Below, piece after piece: positions 17,632 to 26,287 of a stretch of DNA of 64,000 bases; position 1 is the first letter of the stretch, and every line of letters begins with the position of its first letter. Source of the stretch: Enterovibrio gelatinilyticus (lineage in GTDB: Bacteria; Pseudomonadota; Gammaproteobacteria; Enterobacterales; Vibrionaceae); contig NZ_JAJUBC010000014.1 of assembly GCF_028683095.1 (NCBI RefSeq), positions 62,001-126,000 of the forward strand. The letters run 5' to 3'. The position numbers were made by a program, and so were the translations under genes. The notes under the pieces are model-generated. The model saw nothing but the letters and a program-made list of their open reading frames with translations, made no database searches and was not told the DNA's origin.

Positions 17632-18336
17632 GTGAATAAAGGTTTCCAATTCAAGCAGTTCTCAATCGTAGATAATGGATGCGGTATGGCAGTAAGCACC
17701 GATGGCGTCCTACTTGGGGCGTGGGCAGACGCAGGAGAGCACAACGCTGTACTCGATATTGGAACGGGGACAGGTCTACTTTCATTAATGATGGCGCAAC
17801 GATTCCCTCATGCACAAATTACGGCTATCGATATTGATCAACATGCGGTGAACTGTGCACGCGACAATTCAGAACAATCTGCTTGGCAAAATCGCATCAA
17901 TGTCATTCATCAAGACATTATTCAATGGCGTAATGGACCTCTATTCGACACTATCATCTGTAATCCACCTTACTTTAATTCAGGAGAACAGGCGTCTGAT
18001 CAGCGTCGTGCCACAGCACGCCATACTGATACCCTTTCTCATGACAGCTTATTAAAAGTGATAAAAGCACACCTTTTCCCTCACGGGCAGGCACATTTGA
18101 TCTTACCCTCAGTAGAAGCTGACCAGTTGAGCGCCAAAGCGCATGAGCACGATCTTTATTGCCAAAGACTGACATTAGTGAAACCGACACCCGCTAAGCC
18201 AGTTAGCCGAAAACTCATGACACTGACAGCCACTAAGCCTGACAAATGCCAGGAAAATACGTTAGTAATACAAGAAGATGGCGCTTACACCGTAGACTTT
18301 GTGGCGCTAACAAGAGACTTTTACCTCAAGATGTGA
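17632..18336 (+). CDS. trmN6: TrmN6 (YfiC), tRNA1-Val (adenine37-N6)-methyltransferase
   Basis: Methylates N6 of A37 in tRNA1-Val using S-adenosylmethionine. The 234-aa protein starts at a GTG at 17632 (MNKGFQFKQFSIVDNGCGMAV), a typical family start. The SAM-binding motif is DIGTGTGLLSLMMAQ, followed by ITAIDID; the catalytic N6-adenine motif Asn-Pro-Pro-Tyr is in TIICNPPYFNSG. In E. coli yfiC and srmB are neighbours too, but divergent; here both run rightwards with 114 bp between them. Confidence 0.94.
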   Translation: MNKGFQFKQFSIVDNGCGMAVSTDGVLLGAWADAGEHNAVLDIGTGTGLLSLMMAQRFPHAQITAIDIDQHAVNCARDNSEQSAWQNRINVIHQDIIQWRNGPLFDTIICNPPYFNSGEQASDQRRATARHTDTLSHDSLLKVIKAHLFPHGQAHLILPSVEADQLSAKAHEHDLYCQRLTLVKPTPAKPVSRKLMTLTATKPDKCQENTLVIQEDGAYTVDFVALTRDFYLKM

Positions 18337-18390
18337 TGATCCCACTTGAAATATTATTTTATTCCTAAGCGAGTTATTCACACTGAACGA

Positions 18391-18419
18391 TGCATCTTGA
18401 AGATGTTTGAGTATATAAT
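18391..18419 (+). promoter_or_regulatory. Candidate srmB promoter with consensus -10
   Basis: TATAAT at 18414-18419, about 30 bp before the srmB start, is a perfect -10 box; no good -35 is found at 16-18 bp. The stretch from TGCATCTT to GTATA is a diverged match to half of the palindromic element at 13335-13379 read on the minus strand. Confidence 0.45.
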
Positions 18420-18450
18420 CCGCCCCTAACTTTGAGTGGAGAAACAACGC

Positions 18451-19710
18451 GTGCGAACTTTTGCAGAACTAGAACTGGATCCTCAACTGCTATTAGCGCT
18501 AGATGACATTGGCTTCGAGCGACCAACAGCAATCCAGGCTGACGTGATCCCTCATGGAATGGATGGCCGTGATGTACTGGCGTCAGCGCCAACCGGGACA
18601 GGTAAAACAGCTGCATTCGTGCTGCCATTGCTACAGCACCTGTTGGACTTCCCGCGTCAAGCTCCTGGTCCTGCTCGTGCATTGATCCTGACGCCAACAC
18701 GTGAGTTGGCGATTCAAGTTGCTGATCAAGCACGTGCACTAGCCAAACATACCGATTTGAAAATTATCACCATCACCGGTGGTATTTCGTATCAAGAACA
18801 CGCTGAAATTCTAGGTAAGACACAAGACATCGTGGTGGCAACGCCAGGTCGCTTGATGGAATACGTGGAAGGTGAGCGCTTTGACTGTCGTGCAATCGAA
18901 AGTCTGGTACTGGATGAAGCTGACCGCATGCTAGACATGGGCTTTGGCCCTGCAGTCGATCGTTTGTCCAACGAGTGTCGCTGGCGTAAGCAAAGTATGC
19001 TGTTTTCTGCCACGCTAGAAGGCAAAGGCATCACCGGCTTTAAAGAAACACTTCTGACTGACCCCGTCGAAGTCGAAGCTGAGCCACCTCGTCGTGAGCG
19101 TAAGAAAATTACTCAGTGGTACTACCGCTGTGACGACATGAAGCACAAGTACACCTTGCTCAGAGCCATTTTGGCGGACCAAGCAAACCGTGCGATCATT
19201 TTCGTTAAAACCCGTGATCGTCTTGCAGCACTTCGTGAAGAATTGACTCGTCAAAAGATCAATTGTGCATGGATTCAAGGTGAAATGGCGCAAGCCAAGC
19301 GCACCAATGCCATCGAGCGTTTCTCAAAAGGTGAAGTGAACTTCTTGCTCGCCACTGACGTTGCGGCGCGTGGTATCGACGTGCCTAACATCAGCCACGT
19401 AATTAACTTCGATTTACCGCGTAAAGCAGACGTGTATTTGCACCGTATTGGTCGTACTGCTCGCGCAGGTAAAAAAGGCAACGCGATCTCATTGGTTGAA
19501 GCGCATGACCAACCAATGATGGACCGTATCTGCCGTTACATGAATGAAGACGTAAAAGAACGCTACGTAGAAGGTATGAAGCCTTCTCATAAGAAGCCAG
19601 CGTTTAAGAAGAAAAAGGTCAAAGCACCGAAGAAAGTCTTGAAAGCAAAAGCGAAGAAAGTGGCTAAGAAAGCGGCTAAAAAGTCAGCAAAGAAAACCAC
19701 GGAATCTTAA
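18451..19710 (+). CDS. srmB: SrmB, DEAD-box RNA helicase
   Basis: An ATP-dependent RNA helicase that helps early 50S ribosome assembly. I prefer the GTG at 18451 (MRTFAELELDPQLL), nine bases after GGAG, to the GTG at 18436; this gives about 419 aa and matches the E. coli start MTVTTFSELELD. Helicase motifs are in order: Q motif (FERPTAIQ), I (APTGTGKT), Ia (PTRELA), II (DEAD), III (SAT), IV (IIFVKTRD), V (ATDVAARGID) and VI (HRIGRTARAG). The last 45 residues are very rich in lysine (KKKKVKAPKK, AKKAAKKSAKK), probably an RNA-binding tail. Confidence 0.95.
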   Translation: MRTFAELELDPQLLLALDDIGFERPTAIQADVIPHGMDGRDVLASAPTGTGKTAAFVLPLLQHLLDFPRQAPGPARALILTPTRELAIQVADQARALAKHTDLKIITITGGISYQEHAEILGKTQDIVVATPGRLMEYVEGERFDCRAIESLVLDEADRMLDMGFGPAVDRLSNECRWRKQSMLFSATLEGKGITGFKETLLTDPVEVEAEPPRRERKKITQWYYRCDDMKHKYTLLRAILADQANRAIIFVKTRDRLAALREELTRQKINCAWIQGEMAQAKRTNAIERFSKGEVNFLLATDVAARGIDVPNISHVINFDLPRKADVYLHRIGRTARAGKKGNAISLVEAHDQPMMDRICRYMNEDVKERYVEGMKPSHKKPAFKKKKVKAPKKVLKAKAKKVAKKAAKKSAKKTTES

Positions 19711-19739
19711 TCGTCAGGACTCCCCATCCTAACGACATG

Positions 19740-19766
19740 AAAAAAGGAGGCGAAAGCCTCCTTTTT
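19740..19766. terminator. Terminator between srmB and yaaA
   Basis: Stem AAAAAAGGAGGC / GCCTCCTTTTT with a stable GAAA tetraloop; usable in both directions. Confidence 0.93.
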
Positions 19767-19815
19767 CATATCTTGCGTTACTGATGACAAAAATACTATC
19801 AGCCTAACTGTTCGA

Positions 19816-20589
19816 TTACTGCTCTTCGCGTTTGAACACCAATTCTTTGTCGTTAGACTCTTCAGCACTGAACCAATAACCCGCAGTATCAAAAGCCTTT
19901 AAGGCGTCAACCGAATCAATGCGATTGTCGATGATATAACGCGCCATCATACCGCGCGCTTTTTTGGCAAAGAAGCTAATCACCTTGTATTGACCGTTCT
20001 TACAGTCTTTAAATACCGGCGTGATGATCTGCCCATCTAGCGTCTTTGGCTTCACCGATTTGAAGTATTCATTAGACGCGAGGTTCACGAGTACCTTATC
20101 ACCTTGAGCCTGAAGCGCTTGGTTCAATGAATCAGTGATGATGTCTCCCCAAAACTGGTACAAGTTCGTACCACGCGGGTTTTCAAGGCGCGTGCCCATT
20201 TCTAGGCGATACGGTTGCATCAAATCCAAGGGACGCAACAAGCCATAAAGACCTGACAGCATACGCAAGTGATCTTGCGCCCAACTGAAGTCTTCGTCAC
20301 TTAGCGTTTCGGCATCAAGGCCTGTGTAAACATCGCCTTTAAACGCAAGGATTGCAGGGCGAGCATTGTCTTGAGTGAATGTCGGTGACCACTCAGAAAA
20401 GCGTGCAGCGTTCAGGCCTGCAATTTTATCGCTCACCTTCATTAGGCTGGAGATATCTGCTGGCGTTAGCTGACGACAAACCTCGATCAGTTGTTGCGAG
20501 TGCTCGGTCAACGTCGGCTGCGTAAAGCGTTCCGTCGCCAGCGGAGATTGGTAGTCCAGTGTTTTGGCCGGAGAAACCACAATCAGCAT
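19816..20589 (-). CDS. yaaA: YaaA, peroxide stress response protein
   Basis: A 257-aa cytoplasmic protein of the DUF328/YaaA family, which in E. coli is induced by OxyR and lowers free iron during hydrogen peroxide stress. The start [17 protein letters not shown] is diagnostic. Also visible are [54 protein letters not shown] and the end [12 protein letters not shown]. The length equals that of E. coli. The neighbour upstream is the AGCS symporter gene, as in E. coli (yaaA-yaaJ). Confidence 0.96.
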   Translation of the reverse strand: MLIVVSPAKTLDYQSPLATERFTQPTLTEHSQQLIEVCRQLTPADISSLMKVSDKIAGLNAARFSEWSPTFTQDNARPAILAFKGDVYTGLDAETLSDEDFSWAQDHLRMLSGLYGLLRPLDLMQPYRLEMGTRLENPRGTNLYQFWGDIITDSLNQALQAQGDKVLVNLASNEYFKSVKPKTLDGQIITPVFKDCKNGQYKVISFFAKKARGMMARYIIDNRIDSVDALKAFDTAGYWFSAEESNDKELVFKREEQ

Positions 20590-20641
20590 AATGTTATTCC
20601 CTTCAATCTTTTATTAAGGGAAAGAGTACCATCCGATAAGC

Positions 20642-20671
20642 AAAAAGCCACGCTGTACAGCATGGCTTTTT
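20642..20671 (-). terminator. Terminator downstream of the AGCS symporter gene
   Basis: Stem AAAAAGCCA-c-GCTG / CAGC-a-TGGCTTTTT, nearly perfect with a very small loop, and T runs on both strands. Confidence 0.85.
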
Positions 20672-20728
20672 CCGATATCAGCAATAGACGAAACCGAAGC
20701 AATTACATCACTTCCGGTTACTCATCCA

Positions 20729-22177
20729 TTAACGACTCTCTTCTTTCACGATCTCTGAGGGTTTTCCCCAAATACCCGGTTCAATCTGCGTCAACATATC
20801 AGGGTGCTGACGACTATCAAACGCGGGCACTTTTCCTCGGGCGAGTTGTTGATTGTAATCCTTAGCTAACTTCACGACGGTGCCGGAGAGCAACAATATG
20901 GCAATCATATTGACGATAGCCATGAGCCCCATCGAAGTATCCGCCATGATCCACACCACAGGTAGCTCTGCCATGGCACCAAACATCACCATGCCCAACA
21001 CGATACAGCGGAAAATATTTAAGCCCGCTTTGTGGTTGTGCTCCAAAAAGATAAGGTTGGTTTCGGCATAAGAGTAATTGGCGATGATCGATGTAAACGC
21101 AAAAAAGAAAATAGCAACAGCAATAAAAGAACTGCCCCAACTCCCCACTTCGCTCGATAACGCACGCTGTGTAAGCTCAATACCCGTGATTTCACTCCCA
21201 GGCATGTACTCGCCTGACATCAGAATAATTGCTACCGTCGCGGTGCAGATAACAATCGTATCGACAAACACACCAAGCATCTGTACATAGCCTTGTGATG
21301 CTGGATGAGGAGGATAAGGCGTTGCGCTCGCTGCCGCATTCGGCGCAGAACCCATACCCGCTTCATTGGAGAATAAACCGCGTTTGATACCCTGTACCAT
21401 GCCCTGCGCAATCGTGTATCCCAATGCACCAGATGCGGCCTCTTCTAAACCAAAGGCACTTCGGAAAATCAGTGCAAACACTTCAGGCACTTTTTCAAGA
21501 TTGGTGAGCATAATGTAAAACGCCAGCACAAGATAAAGCAGTGCCATCACAGGAACGATCAGTTCAGCAGTACGCGCTATCTTGCGGATCCCGCCAAAAA
21601 TGACGAACGCAGACATAAGAACCAGAGCAAAGCCAACGTAAAGAGGGTCGAAACCAAAGGCAACGTATGCGGCTTGCGTAATAGAGTTCGCTTGAACCGA
21701 GTTAAACACCAGACCAAAAGCAATAATGAGCAAGATGGAAAAGACGATACCCATCCATCTCATGTCTAGCCCTTTCTCCATGTAGTATGCAGGGCCGCCA
21801 CGGAAGTTTCCGTCTTCGTCACGGGTCTTGTAGAGCTGTGCTAGCGTACTTTCCGCAAACGCGGTTGCCATACCTAAAATGGCAATCAGCCACATCCAGA
21901 AAATCGCACCGGGACCGCCAAGCGTCAGCGCTACGGCAATACCCGCCATGTTCCCTGTTCCGACTCGTGCAGCCAAACTGGTACACAGAGCTTGGAAAGA
22001 AGAAATCCCTTCGCTATCAGATTTTCGGCTATTTTTCATCACCTTGAACATATGACCAAAATGACGGATCTGAATGAACCCCAAACGCAAAGTAAAAAAT
22101 ATCCCACCACCGATCAGGAGATAGATAAGTACCGATCCCCAAATCAGATCGTTTAAAAAATTAACTAGACCTACCAC
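20729..22177 (-). CDS. Sodium:alanine symporter family protein (AGCS, YaaJ/AlsT-like)
   Basis: A 482-aa inner-membrane symporter taking up alanine, glycine or glutamine with sodium. The start is a GTG at 22177 behind AGAGAGG. About ten to eleven hydrophobic segments are present. Family signatures: the conserved N-terminal block ALCTSLAARVGTGNMAGIAVA, GGPGAIFWMWL, FRGGPAYYMEKGL and KRGLFSNEAGMGSAPNAAA. It sits upstream of yaaA, matching E. coli yaaJ (476 aa), so it is probably that orthologue. The substrate is not certain: glutamine and alanine transporters in this family look alike. Confidence 0.92.
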   Translation of the reverse strand: MVGLVNFLNDLIWGSVLIYLLIGGGIFFTLRLGFIQIRHFGHMFKVMKNSRKSDSEGISSFQALCTSLAARVGTGNMAGIAVALTLGGPGAIFWMWLIAILGMATAFAESTLAQLYKTRDEDGNFRGGPAYYMEKGLDMRWMGIVFSILLIIAFGLVFNSVQANSITQAAYVAFGFDPLYVGFALVLMSAFVIFGGIRKIARTAELIVPVMALLYLVLAFYIMLTNLEKVPEVFALIFRSAFGLEEAASGALGYTIAQGMVQGIKRGLFSNEAGMGSAPNAAASATPYPPHPASQGYVQMLGVFVDTIVICTATVAIILMSGEYMPGSEITGIELTQRALSSEVGSWGSSFIAVAIFFFAFTSIIANYSYAETNLIFLEHNHKAGLNIFRCIVLGMVMFGAMAELPVVWIMADTSMGLMAIVNMIAILLLSGTVVKLAKDYNQQLARGKVPAFDSRQHPDMLTQIEPGIWGKPSEIVKEESR

Positions 22178-22804
22178 GCAGACCTCTCTTTACGCATAAA
22201 CATTCTCGCAGTGATTAAATCTCCGTTTCGGAGCGTGCGATTTGAAACGACCAACTCACTAGAACGTGTTTGCATTGGTCTAAATTGATGAGGAGTTTCT
22301 GAGTGAGTAAATCACGCAAAACTCCAAGAAACGTGTCGTTTTCGTATTGATGTTGCGGATAACAATCGCAAATTGAGGCGAGATGATGAAGGCTGTCCAC
22401 ACAAAAATCAATATGCATGAGATTACATATAAATGAGATCGGTATTGCTTTACAAGCCATTGAGCGGCAAATAAATATGCATTCTATCAACATGAACGAA
22501 ACATTTTTTTTGCGATGTCATCTCCGATTTGCCACCTCACCTTCCTCTGTGACTATTTTATGTACAGCGCAAGTATATTGCTGTAATTGGGCTTTTCCTA
22601 TCATCTGACCCAAAGCCCACATCAAGCATTGCACGCTTTCTTAAACGCTCAATCAGAGTCTGTTTTTTAACCACCACCTTGACAATAGTGATGACCGTCT
22701 CATAAAAACTTCACTGATGTGTAACAAATGAGAAACACTTCAATTTTATTTTATTGAAGGTTTGATACTTAATTAGTAACCGCTAGGTAAAACGAGGTGA
22801 ATTT
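22178..22804. other. Intergenic region, 627 bp, with a candidate promoter
   Basis: Between the leftward symporter gene and the rightward DUF3545 gene. A minus-strand frame of up to 92 codons (22215-22493) exists but has no ribosome-binding site and odd cysteine-rich composition; it is not accepted as a gene. A sigma-70 type promoter candidate for the next gene is TTGACA (22679-22684), 16-bp spacer, CATAAA (22701-22706). Nothing else recognised. Confidence 0.45.
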
Positions 22805-22987
22805 ATGGATAGCTTTGCCTTTGACAACATCTTTGAACAAGAGCGCCCACAACGCGGTGGACGAACCAAACAAGCAAAACGTAAATGGAGAGAGATTGAA
22901 GCGCTGAAAGATCGTCAGCGTCTGCGTAAAGAGCTTCAAGATATCGATATGCTAAGCGACTTTAACAGCAGTGAATTTGAACTGTAA
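22805..22987 (+). CDS. DUF3545 family small protein
   Basis: A 60-aa highly charged protein beginning MDSFAFDNIFEQ. Its core KQAKRKWREIEALKDRQRLRKEL is the hallmark of DUF3545, a family of short proteins known mostly from Vibrionaceae and relatives. The family has no assigned function. The core would form one amphipathic basic helix, so nucleic-acid binding is a possibility but only an inference. It is a single-gene unit with its own terminator. Confidence 0.82.
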   Translation: MDSFAFDNIFEQERPQRGGRTKQAKRKWREIEALKDRQRLRKELQDIDMLSDFNSSEFEL

Positions 22988-23049
22988 TTGAAAGTCGCCC
23001 ATTTGGTTTAACCCTCCCACGCACTGGATGGTGCGCTAGACGGATGATT

Positions 23050-23075
23050 AAAAGGCACCTCTCGGTGCCTTTTTT
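23050..23075 (+). terminator. Terminator of the DUF3545 gene
   Basis: Stem AAAAGGCACC / GGTGCCTTTTTT with a TCTC loop. Confidence 0.92.
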
Positions 23076-23120
23076 GTTGCTCTCACTGCAAACCAAATTC
23101 CCAGCGTGTAGCAAACTCAA

Positions 23121-23645
23121 TTACATTGCAGCTGCCAACGCTTTAAAGCGAGCAGCAACCTGTTCACCAAACAAAGGATCGTCCTCTTCTTCCCATTGCG
23201 ATTGCAGGTAGTTCCAATCTTCAGCGGTTAGTGCTTTCTCAATCGCTGGCAATACTGACCTTTCCTCCAACTCAAGGTGACGCTGTTGCTGCTCAACAAA
23301 CTCGGTCAACTTACCAGCAAACACATCGAGTGGGATCACTGAGTCCATAAGGATCATATCAACGGATATCGCAAACTCGGCAGTGAGCGCAGCCAAGGTC
23401 TCATGCTCCTCATCTAACGCAGCCACACCTTCTGTATCGGCGTAATTGGTAAGGTAATAGTGGTAAATGAGATCCTCTTTGGGGTGATGACACCTTTCAG
23501 CATGGTCTTTTAGATACAACAAAGTATCTCGGATATAACCATAGTCGACAGGCTGCTCGCTTCGGATCGCGGCCAACTTGTCCGTCAGTAACCTTAGCAG
23601 GCGACTAATATTACGGTGATCTCTATGAATGCTGTCTACTAACAC
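23121..23645 (-). CDS. Hemerythrin-domain (HHE) protein
   Basis: A 174-aa protein of the hemerythrin HHE cation-binding family. Metal-ligand candidates are in the usual places: IHRDHRNI at the N-terminus, HAERCHHPKEDLIY, DEEHETL and QQQRHLELEERSVLPAIE. Such proteins hold a di-iron centre and sense or carry oxygen, nitric oxide or iron. It lies alone between ung and the DUF3545 gene. The other hemerythrin-like option, the iron-sulfur repair protein YtfE, normally has an extra N-terminal ScdA domain, which is absent here. Confidence 0.88.
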   Translation of the reverse strand: MLVDSIHRDHRNISRLLRLLTDKLAAIRSEQPVDYGYIRDTLLYLKDHAERCHHPKEDLIYHYYLTNYADTEGVAALDEEHETLAALTAEFAISVDMILMDSVIPLDVFAGKLTEFVEQQQRHLELEERSVLPAIEKALTAEDWNYLQSQWEEEDDPLFGEQVAARFKALAAAM

Positions 23646-23755
23646 AGTGATTCCCTTCTTTCATTCACGTCTGAATTTCAGTCTAACTAACCCTCGTGAA
23701 CAAAAATTGAGCACAATCATGCTTTGTTCGAATAATGCACAATCAGAGCCCAATG

Positions 23756-23792
23756 AAAAAAGCCCGCGATCCGTCTCACGAATGCGGGCTTG
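23756..23792 (-). terminator. Terminator downstream of ung
   Basis: Stem AAGCCCGC / GCGGGCTT enclosing a second small stem CGT-CTC-ACG, with six T following on the minus strand. Confidence 0.85.
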
Positions 23793-23799
23793 GTTTCCT

Positions 23800-23841
23800 G
23801 CTATCAGCTATCAGCTATCAGCTATCAGCTATCAGCTATCA
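23800..23841. repeat. Six perfect tandem copies of a 7-bp repeat at the 3' end of ung
   Basis: GCTATCA repeated six times without error, 23800-23841. The ung stop codon (23832-23834) lies in the fifth copy, so the last residues Asp-Ser are encoded by the repeat. Every unit carries TGATAG on the minus strand, i.e. overlapping stop codons, so change in copy number should not alter Ung. Confidence 0.95.
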
Positions 23842-24512
23842 AGGGAAGGCTGCCAGTCAATCGACGGTTTCCCCATCTCTTGCAGCAATATATTGGTGGT
23901 AGAGAAGTGCTTACACCCTAGAAACCCACGGTGCGCTGAAAGCGGGGAAGGATGTGGAGCTTCAAGTACATGATGGCGAGCGCGATCAATCGATCGGCCT
24001 TTCTTGCGGGCGTGGGCTCCCCACAAAAGAAACACAACCCCTTCACAGTGCTGATTGACAGCACCAATGATGCGATCGGTAAACGTTTCCCAACCTAAAT
24101 GTGAGTGAGAATGCGCATTCCCTTGTTCAACCGTCAGTACCGTATTCAATAGCAACACGCCTTGATCCGCCCAACTTTTTAAATAGCCATGTTGTGGCAC
24201 GCTGAAGCCGTCAATATCTTGGGCCAGCTCTTTATACATATTCACTAACGACGGCGGCGTTTTGATGCCCGGCAGTACCGAAAAACACAAACCATGAGCT
24301 TGATTAGGACCGTGGTAGGGGTCTTGCCCTAGAATGACCACACGAACATCTGAGAGCTCGGTAAACGTAAAGGCATTGAACACCTCTTCTTCAGGAGGGT
24401 AAACCACCTTTCCCTGCGCACGCGCTTCTGCCACGGCCTGCAATGTTTGTTTAAAGTAATCTTGTTCTTGTTCCTGACCGATCACGTCATCCCAAGTTAC
24501 TGGCTGTGTCAT
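23832..24512 (-). CDS. ung: Ung, uracil-DNA glycosylase (family 1)
   Basis: Removes uracil from DNA, the first step of base excision repair. The 226-aa protein has the catalytic water-activating motif GQDPYHG with Asp64 and the HPSPLS motif with His187, both at E. coli positions; [10 protein letters not shown] and [13 protein letters not shown] are also typical. GAGG precedes the ATG. It is 26 bp downstream of nfo on the same strand, so glycosylase and AP endonuclease are probably made together. The 3' end runs into a 7-bp tandem repeat. Confidence 0.97.
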   Translation of the reverse strand: MTQPVTWDDVIGQEQEQDYFKQTLQAVAEARAQGKVVYPPEEEVFNAFTFTELSDVRVVILGQDPYHGPNQAHGLCFSVLPGIKTPPSLVNMYKELAQDIDGFSVPQHGYLKSWADQGVLLLNTVLTVEQGNAHSHSHLGWETFTDRIIGAVNQHCEGVVFLLWGAHARKKGRSIDRARHHVLEAPHPSPLSAHRGFLGCKHFSTTNILLQEMGKPSIDWQPSLDS

Positions 24513-24538
24513 GGTGTCCTCGCTATGTGTAAATGAAC

Positions 24539-25414
24539 CTAGGCTAACGTCGCGCTGATAGGCGCGTTGGCAGCAGCCTCAAACTGACGCAGAAGGCGGA
24601 TCTCATCAGCCCATCGCTCAGGTTTGATGGTTTCTAATATAAGGGGAATACCATCGAATCGATCGTCTTGCATGATAACTTCAAAGCAAGGCAGACCAAT
24701 TTCTCCCTCACCCAACGCCTGATGACGATCCACGCGTCCTCCAAGCGGTGTTTTTGAGTCATTTAAGTGCATCGCGCGCAAATAGTTAAAACCGACAATG
24801 CGCTCAAACTCGGCGAACGATTGCTCTGCTGCAGTGTGAGAACGCAAATCATAACCAGCCGCGAAGGCATGGCAGGTATCAATACAAACGCCCACACGCG
24901 CTTTATCTTCAACTTGTTCGATGATTGACGCTAACTGCTCAAACGACCAGCCCATGTTCGTTCCCTGCCCTGCTGTGTTCTCTATTACAGCAACGACATT
25001 CGGGACCGCTTGGTGAGCAAGGTTGATAGATTCAGCTATCAAAGACAAACATGCGGCTTCGCTGATCTTTTTTAAATGACTGCCTGGGTGGAAATTAAGC
25101 AATGGTAAGCCTAACATCTGGCAGCGTTCCATTTCATCAACAAAGGCGGCTCGAGACTTCTCTAACTTGTCCGCTTCGGGGGCACCTAAATTAATCAGGT
25201 AGGAGTCATGCGGTAATACGGCTTCAGGAAGAAAGCCGTGCTTGATGCAATTGGCTTTGAATGCCGCCACTTTTTCGACGTCTAACGGTTTTGCCTGCCA
25301 CTGACGCTGATTCTTGGTAAACAGCGCAAACGCATTGGCGCCAATAGCAGCTGCATTGATTGGGGCATTTTCGACACCACCGGAAGCTGACACATGTGCT
25401 CCGATATACTTCAT
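24539..25414 (-). CDS. nfo: Nfo, endonuclease IV (AP endonuclease)
   Basis: Cuts DNA 5' of abasic sites and trims blocked 3' ends. I start at ATG 25414 ([13 protein letters not shown]) behind AAGGAGAG; the 291-aa protein then matches the family. Zinc-ligand segments are visible: [47 protein letters not shown] and ILET. It probably forms an operon with ung. Divergent from grcA. Confidence 0.97.
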   Translation of the reverse strand: MKYIGAHVSASGGVENAPINAAAIGANAFALFTKNQRQWQAKPLDVEKVAAFKANCIKHGFLPEAVLPHDSYLINLGAPEADKLEKSRAAFVDEMERCQMLGLPLLNFHPGSHLKKISEAACLSLIAESINLAHQAVPNVVAVIENTAGQGTNMGWSFEQLASIIEQVEDKARVGVCIDTCHAFAAGYDLRSHTAAEQSFAEFERIVGFNYLRAMHLNDSKTPLGGRVDRHQALGEGEIGLPCFEVIMQDDRFDGIPLILETIKPERWADEIRLLRQFEAAANAPISATLA

Positions 25415-25659
25415 ATTCTCTCCTTTCGCCAAAACCGTAACCGACAACATTTTAAGTTACTTCGAAGCCCAATGTCCTCGACTGTTTTTCACACCCGAAA
25501 CATCACTCTTCTCGGTCATGGCAATGCTTTAGACATTATTCAGCTGGAATATCCCATCTGGTGAATCATTGGAAATGTGGTAATTTAATTACAAATGTAA
25601 TTTTATTCAAAATACGCACTTGTTAAATTTATGTATAAATACATATATTTGAAGTTTTA

Positions 25660-25673
25660 TTGATTAAGAACAA
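25660..25673 (+). promoter_or_regulatory. Upstream FNR-like site of grcA
   Basis: TTGAT-TAAG-AACAA, one mismatch to the FNR consensus TTGAT-N4-ATCAA. Its centre is exactly 53 bp upstream of the centre of the next site; the two FNR sites of E. coli yfiD (-93.5 and -40.5) are also 53 bp apart. Confidence 0.6.
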
Positions 25674-25712
25674 TAAATCAAAGCGCTAATTTTTGCATAT
25701 TTTGATTGTATT

Positions 25713-25726
25713 TTGACGAAAATCAA
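25713..25726 (+). promoter_or_regulatory. Downstream FNR-like site of grcA, class II position
   Basis: TTGAC-GAAA-ATCAA, one mismatch to the FNR consensus. A -10 candidate TATACA at 25749-25754 would start transcription near 25761 and put this site near -41.5, the usual place for FNR activation. Confidence 0.75.
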
Positions 25727-25816
25727 AATAACCTTATAAATAGTAAGGTATACAAGTACCCAGCTCATCAAATGATGGAATATTAAAACCACCAAAGCCT
25801 ATCAAGGGGAAAGAAT

Positions 25817-26194
25817 ATGATCACTGGTATTCAAATCACGAAAGCCGCTAACGACAACCTGCTGAATTCTATCTGGCTGCTAGACAGCGAAACTAACGAA
25901 GCACGTTGCGTTGCTGCAAATGCAGGCTTTGACGCAGACCAAGTTATCCCAGCCGCAGATCTCGGTGAGTATGAAAGCCGCGATATCGCGATTGAAGTAC
26001 CAGCGAAAATTGAAGGTGGCCAACACTTGAACGTAAACGTGCTTAAGCGTGAAACGTTGGAAGATGCAGCAGCACACCCAGAAAAATACCCACAGCTAAC
26101 CATTCGTGTATCAGGCTACGCTGTACGTTTCAACTCACTGACAGTTGAACAACAACGTGACGTTATCGCACGTACTTTCACTAGCTCTCTGTAA
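25817..26194 (+). CDS. grcA: GrcA (YfiD), autonomous glycyl radical cofactor
   Basis: A 125-aa protein resembling the C-terminal end of pyruvate formate-lyase. It replaces the oxygen-cleaved glycyl-radical tail of that enzyme, so fermentation can continue after oxygen exposure. The radical glycine is Gly100 in [24 protein letters not shown] lies just before the ATG. Two FNR-like sites upstream indicate induction without oxygen. The region around it (ung, srmB, trmN6) is also near grcA in E. coli. Confidence 0.97.
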   Translation: MITGIQITKAANDNLLNSIWLLDSETNEARCVAANAGFDADQVIPAADLGEYESRDIAIEVPAKIEGGQHLNVNVLKRETLEDAAAHPEKYPQLTIRVSGYAVRFNSLTVEQQRDVIARTFTSSL

Positions 26195-26223
26195 TAGTTA
26201 CCTCTATACAAACCGCTAGAATG

Positions 26224-26253
26224 AAAAAAACCGACTCTTGAGTCGGTTTTTTT
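26224..26253. terminator. Bidirectional terminator between grcA and thrC
   Basis: AAAAAAACCGACT / AGTCGGTTTTTTT with a CTTG loop; serves both convergent units. Confidence 0.93.
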
Positions 26254-26287
26254 ATTTGTGCATTCCGCTTTTCAGTAGGGCTTTTTC

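Noticed and set aside
22215-22493. Minus-strand open frame of 92 codons upstream of the AGCS symporter gene
   Set aside because: No ribosome-binding site before any of its ATG codons, cysteine-rich odd composition, no family resemblance. A regulatory upstream frame remains possible but unsupported.
23800-23841. Heptamer array as a phase-variation switch for Ung
   Set aside because: The array lies at the stop codon and each unit contains stops in the reading frame used, so copy-number change does not switch the protein.
23800-23841. CRISPR-like array
   Set aside because: Units are 7 bp with no spacers; no cas genes are present.
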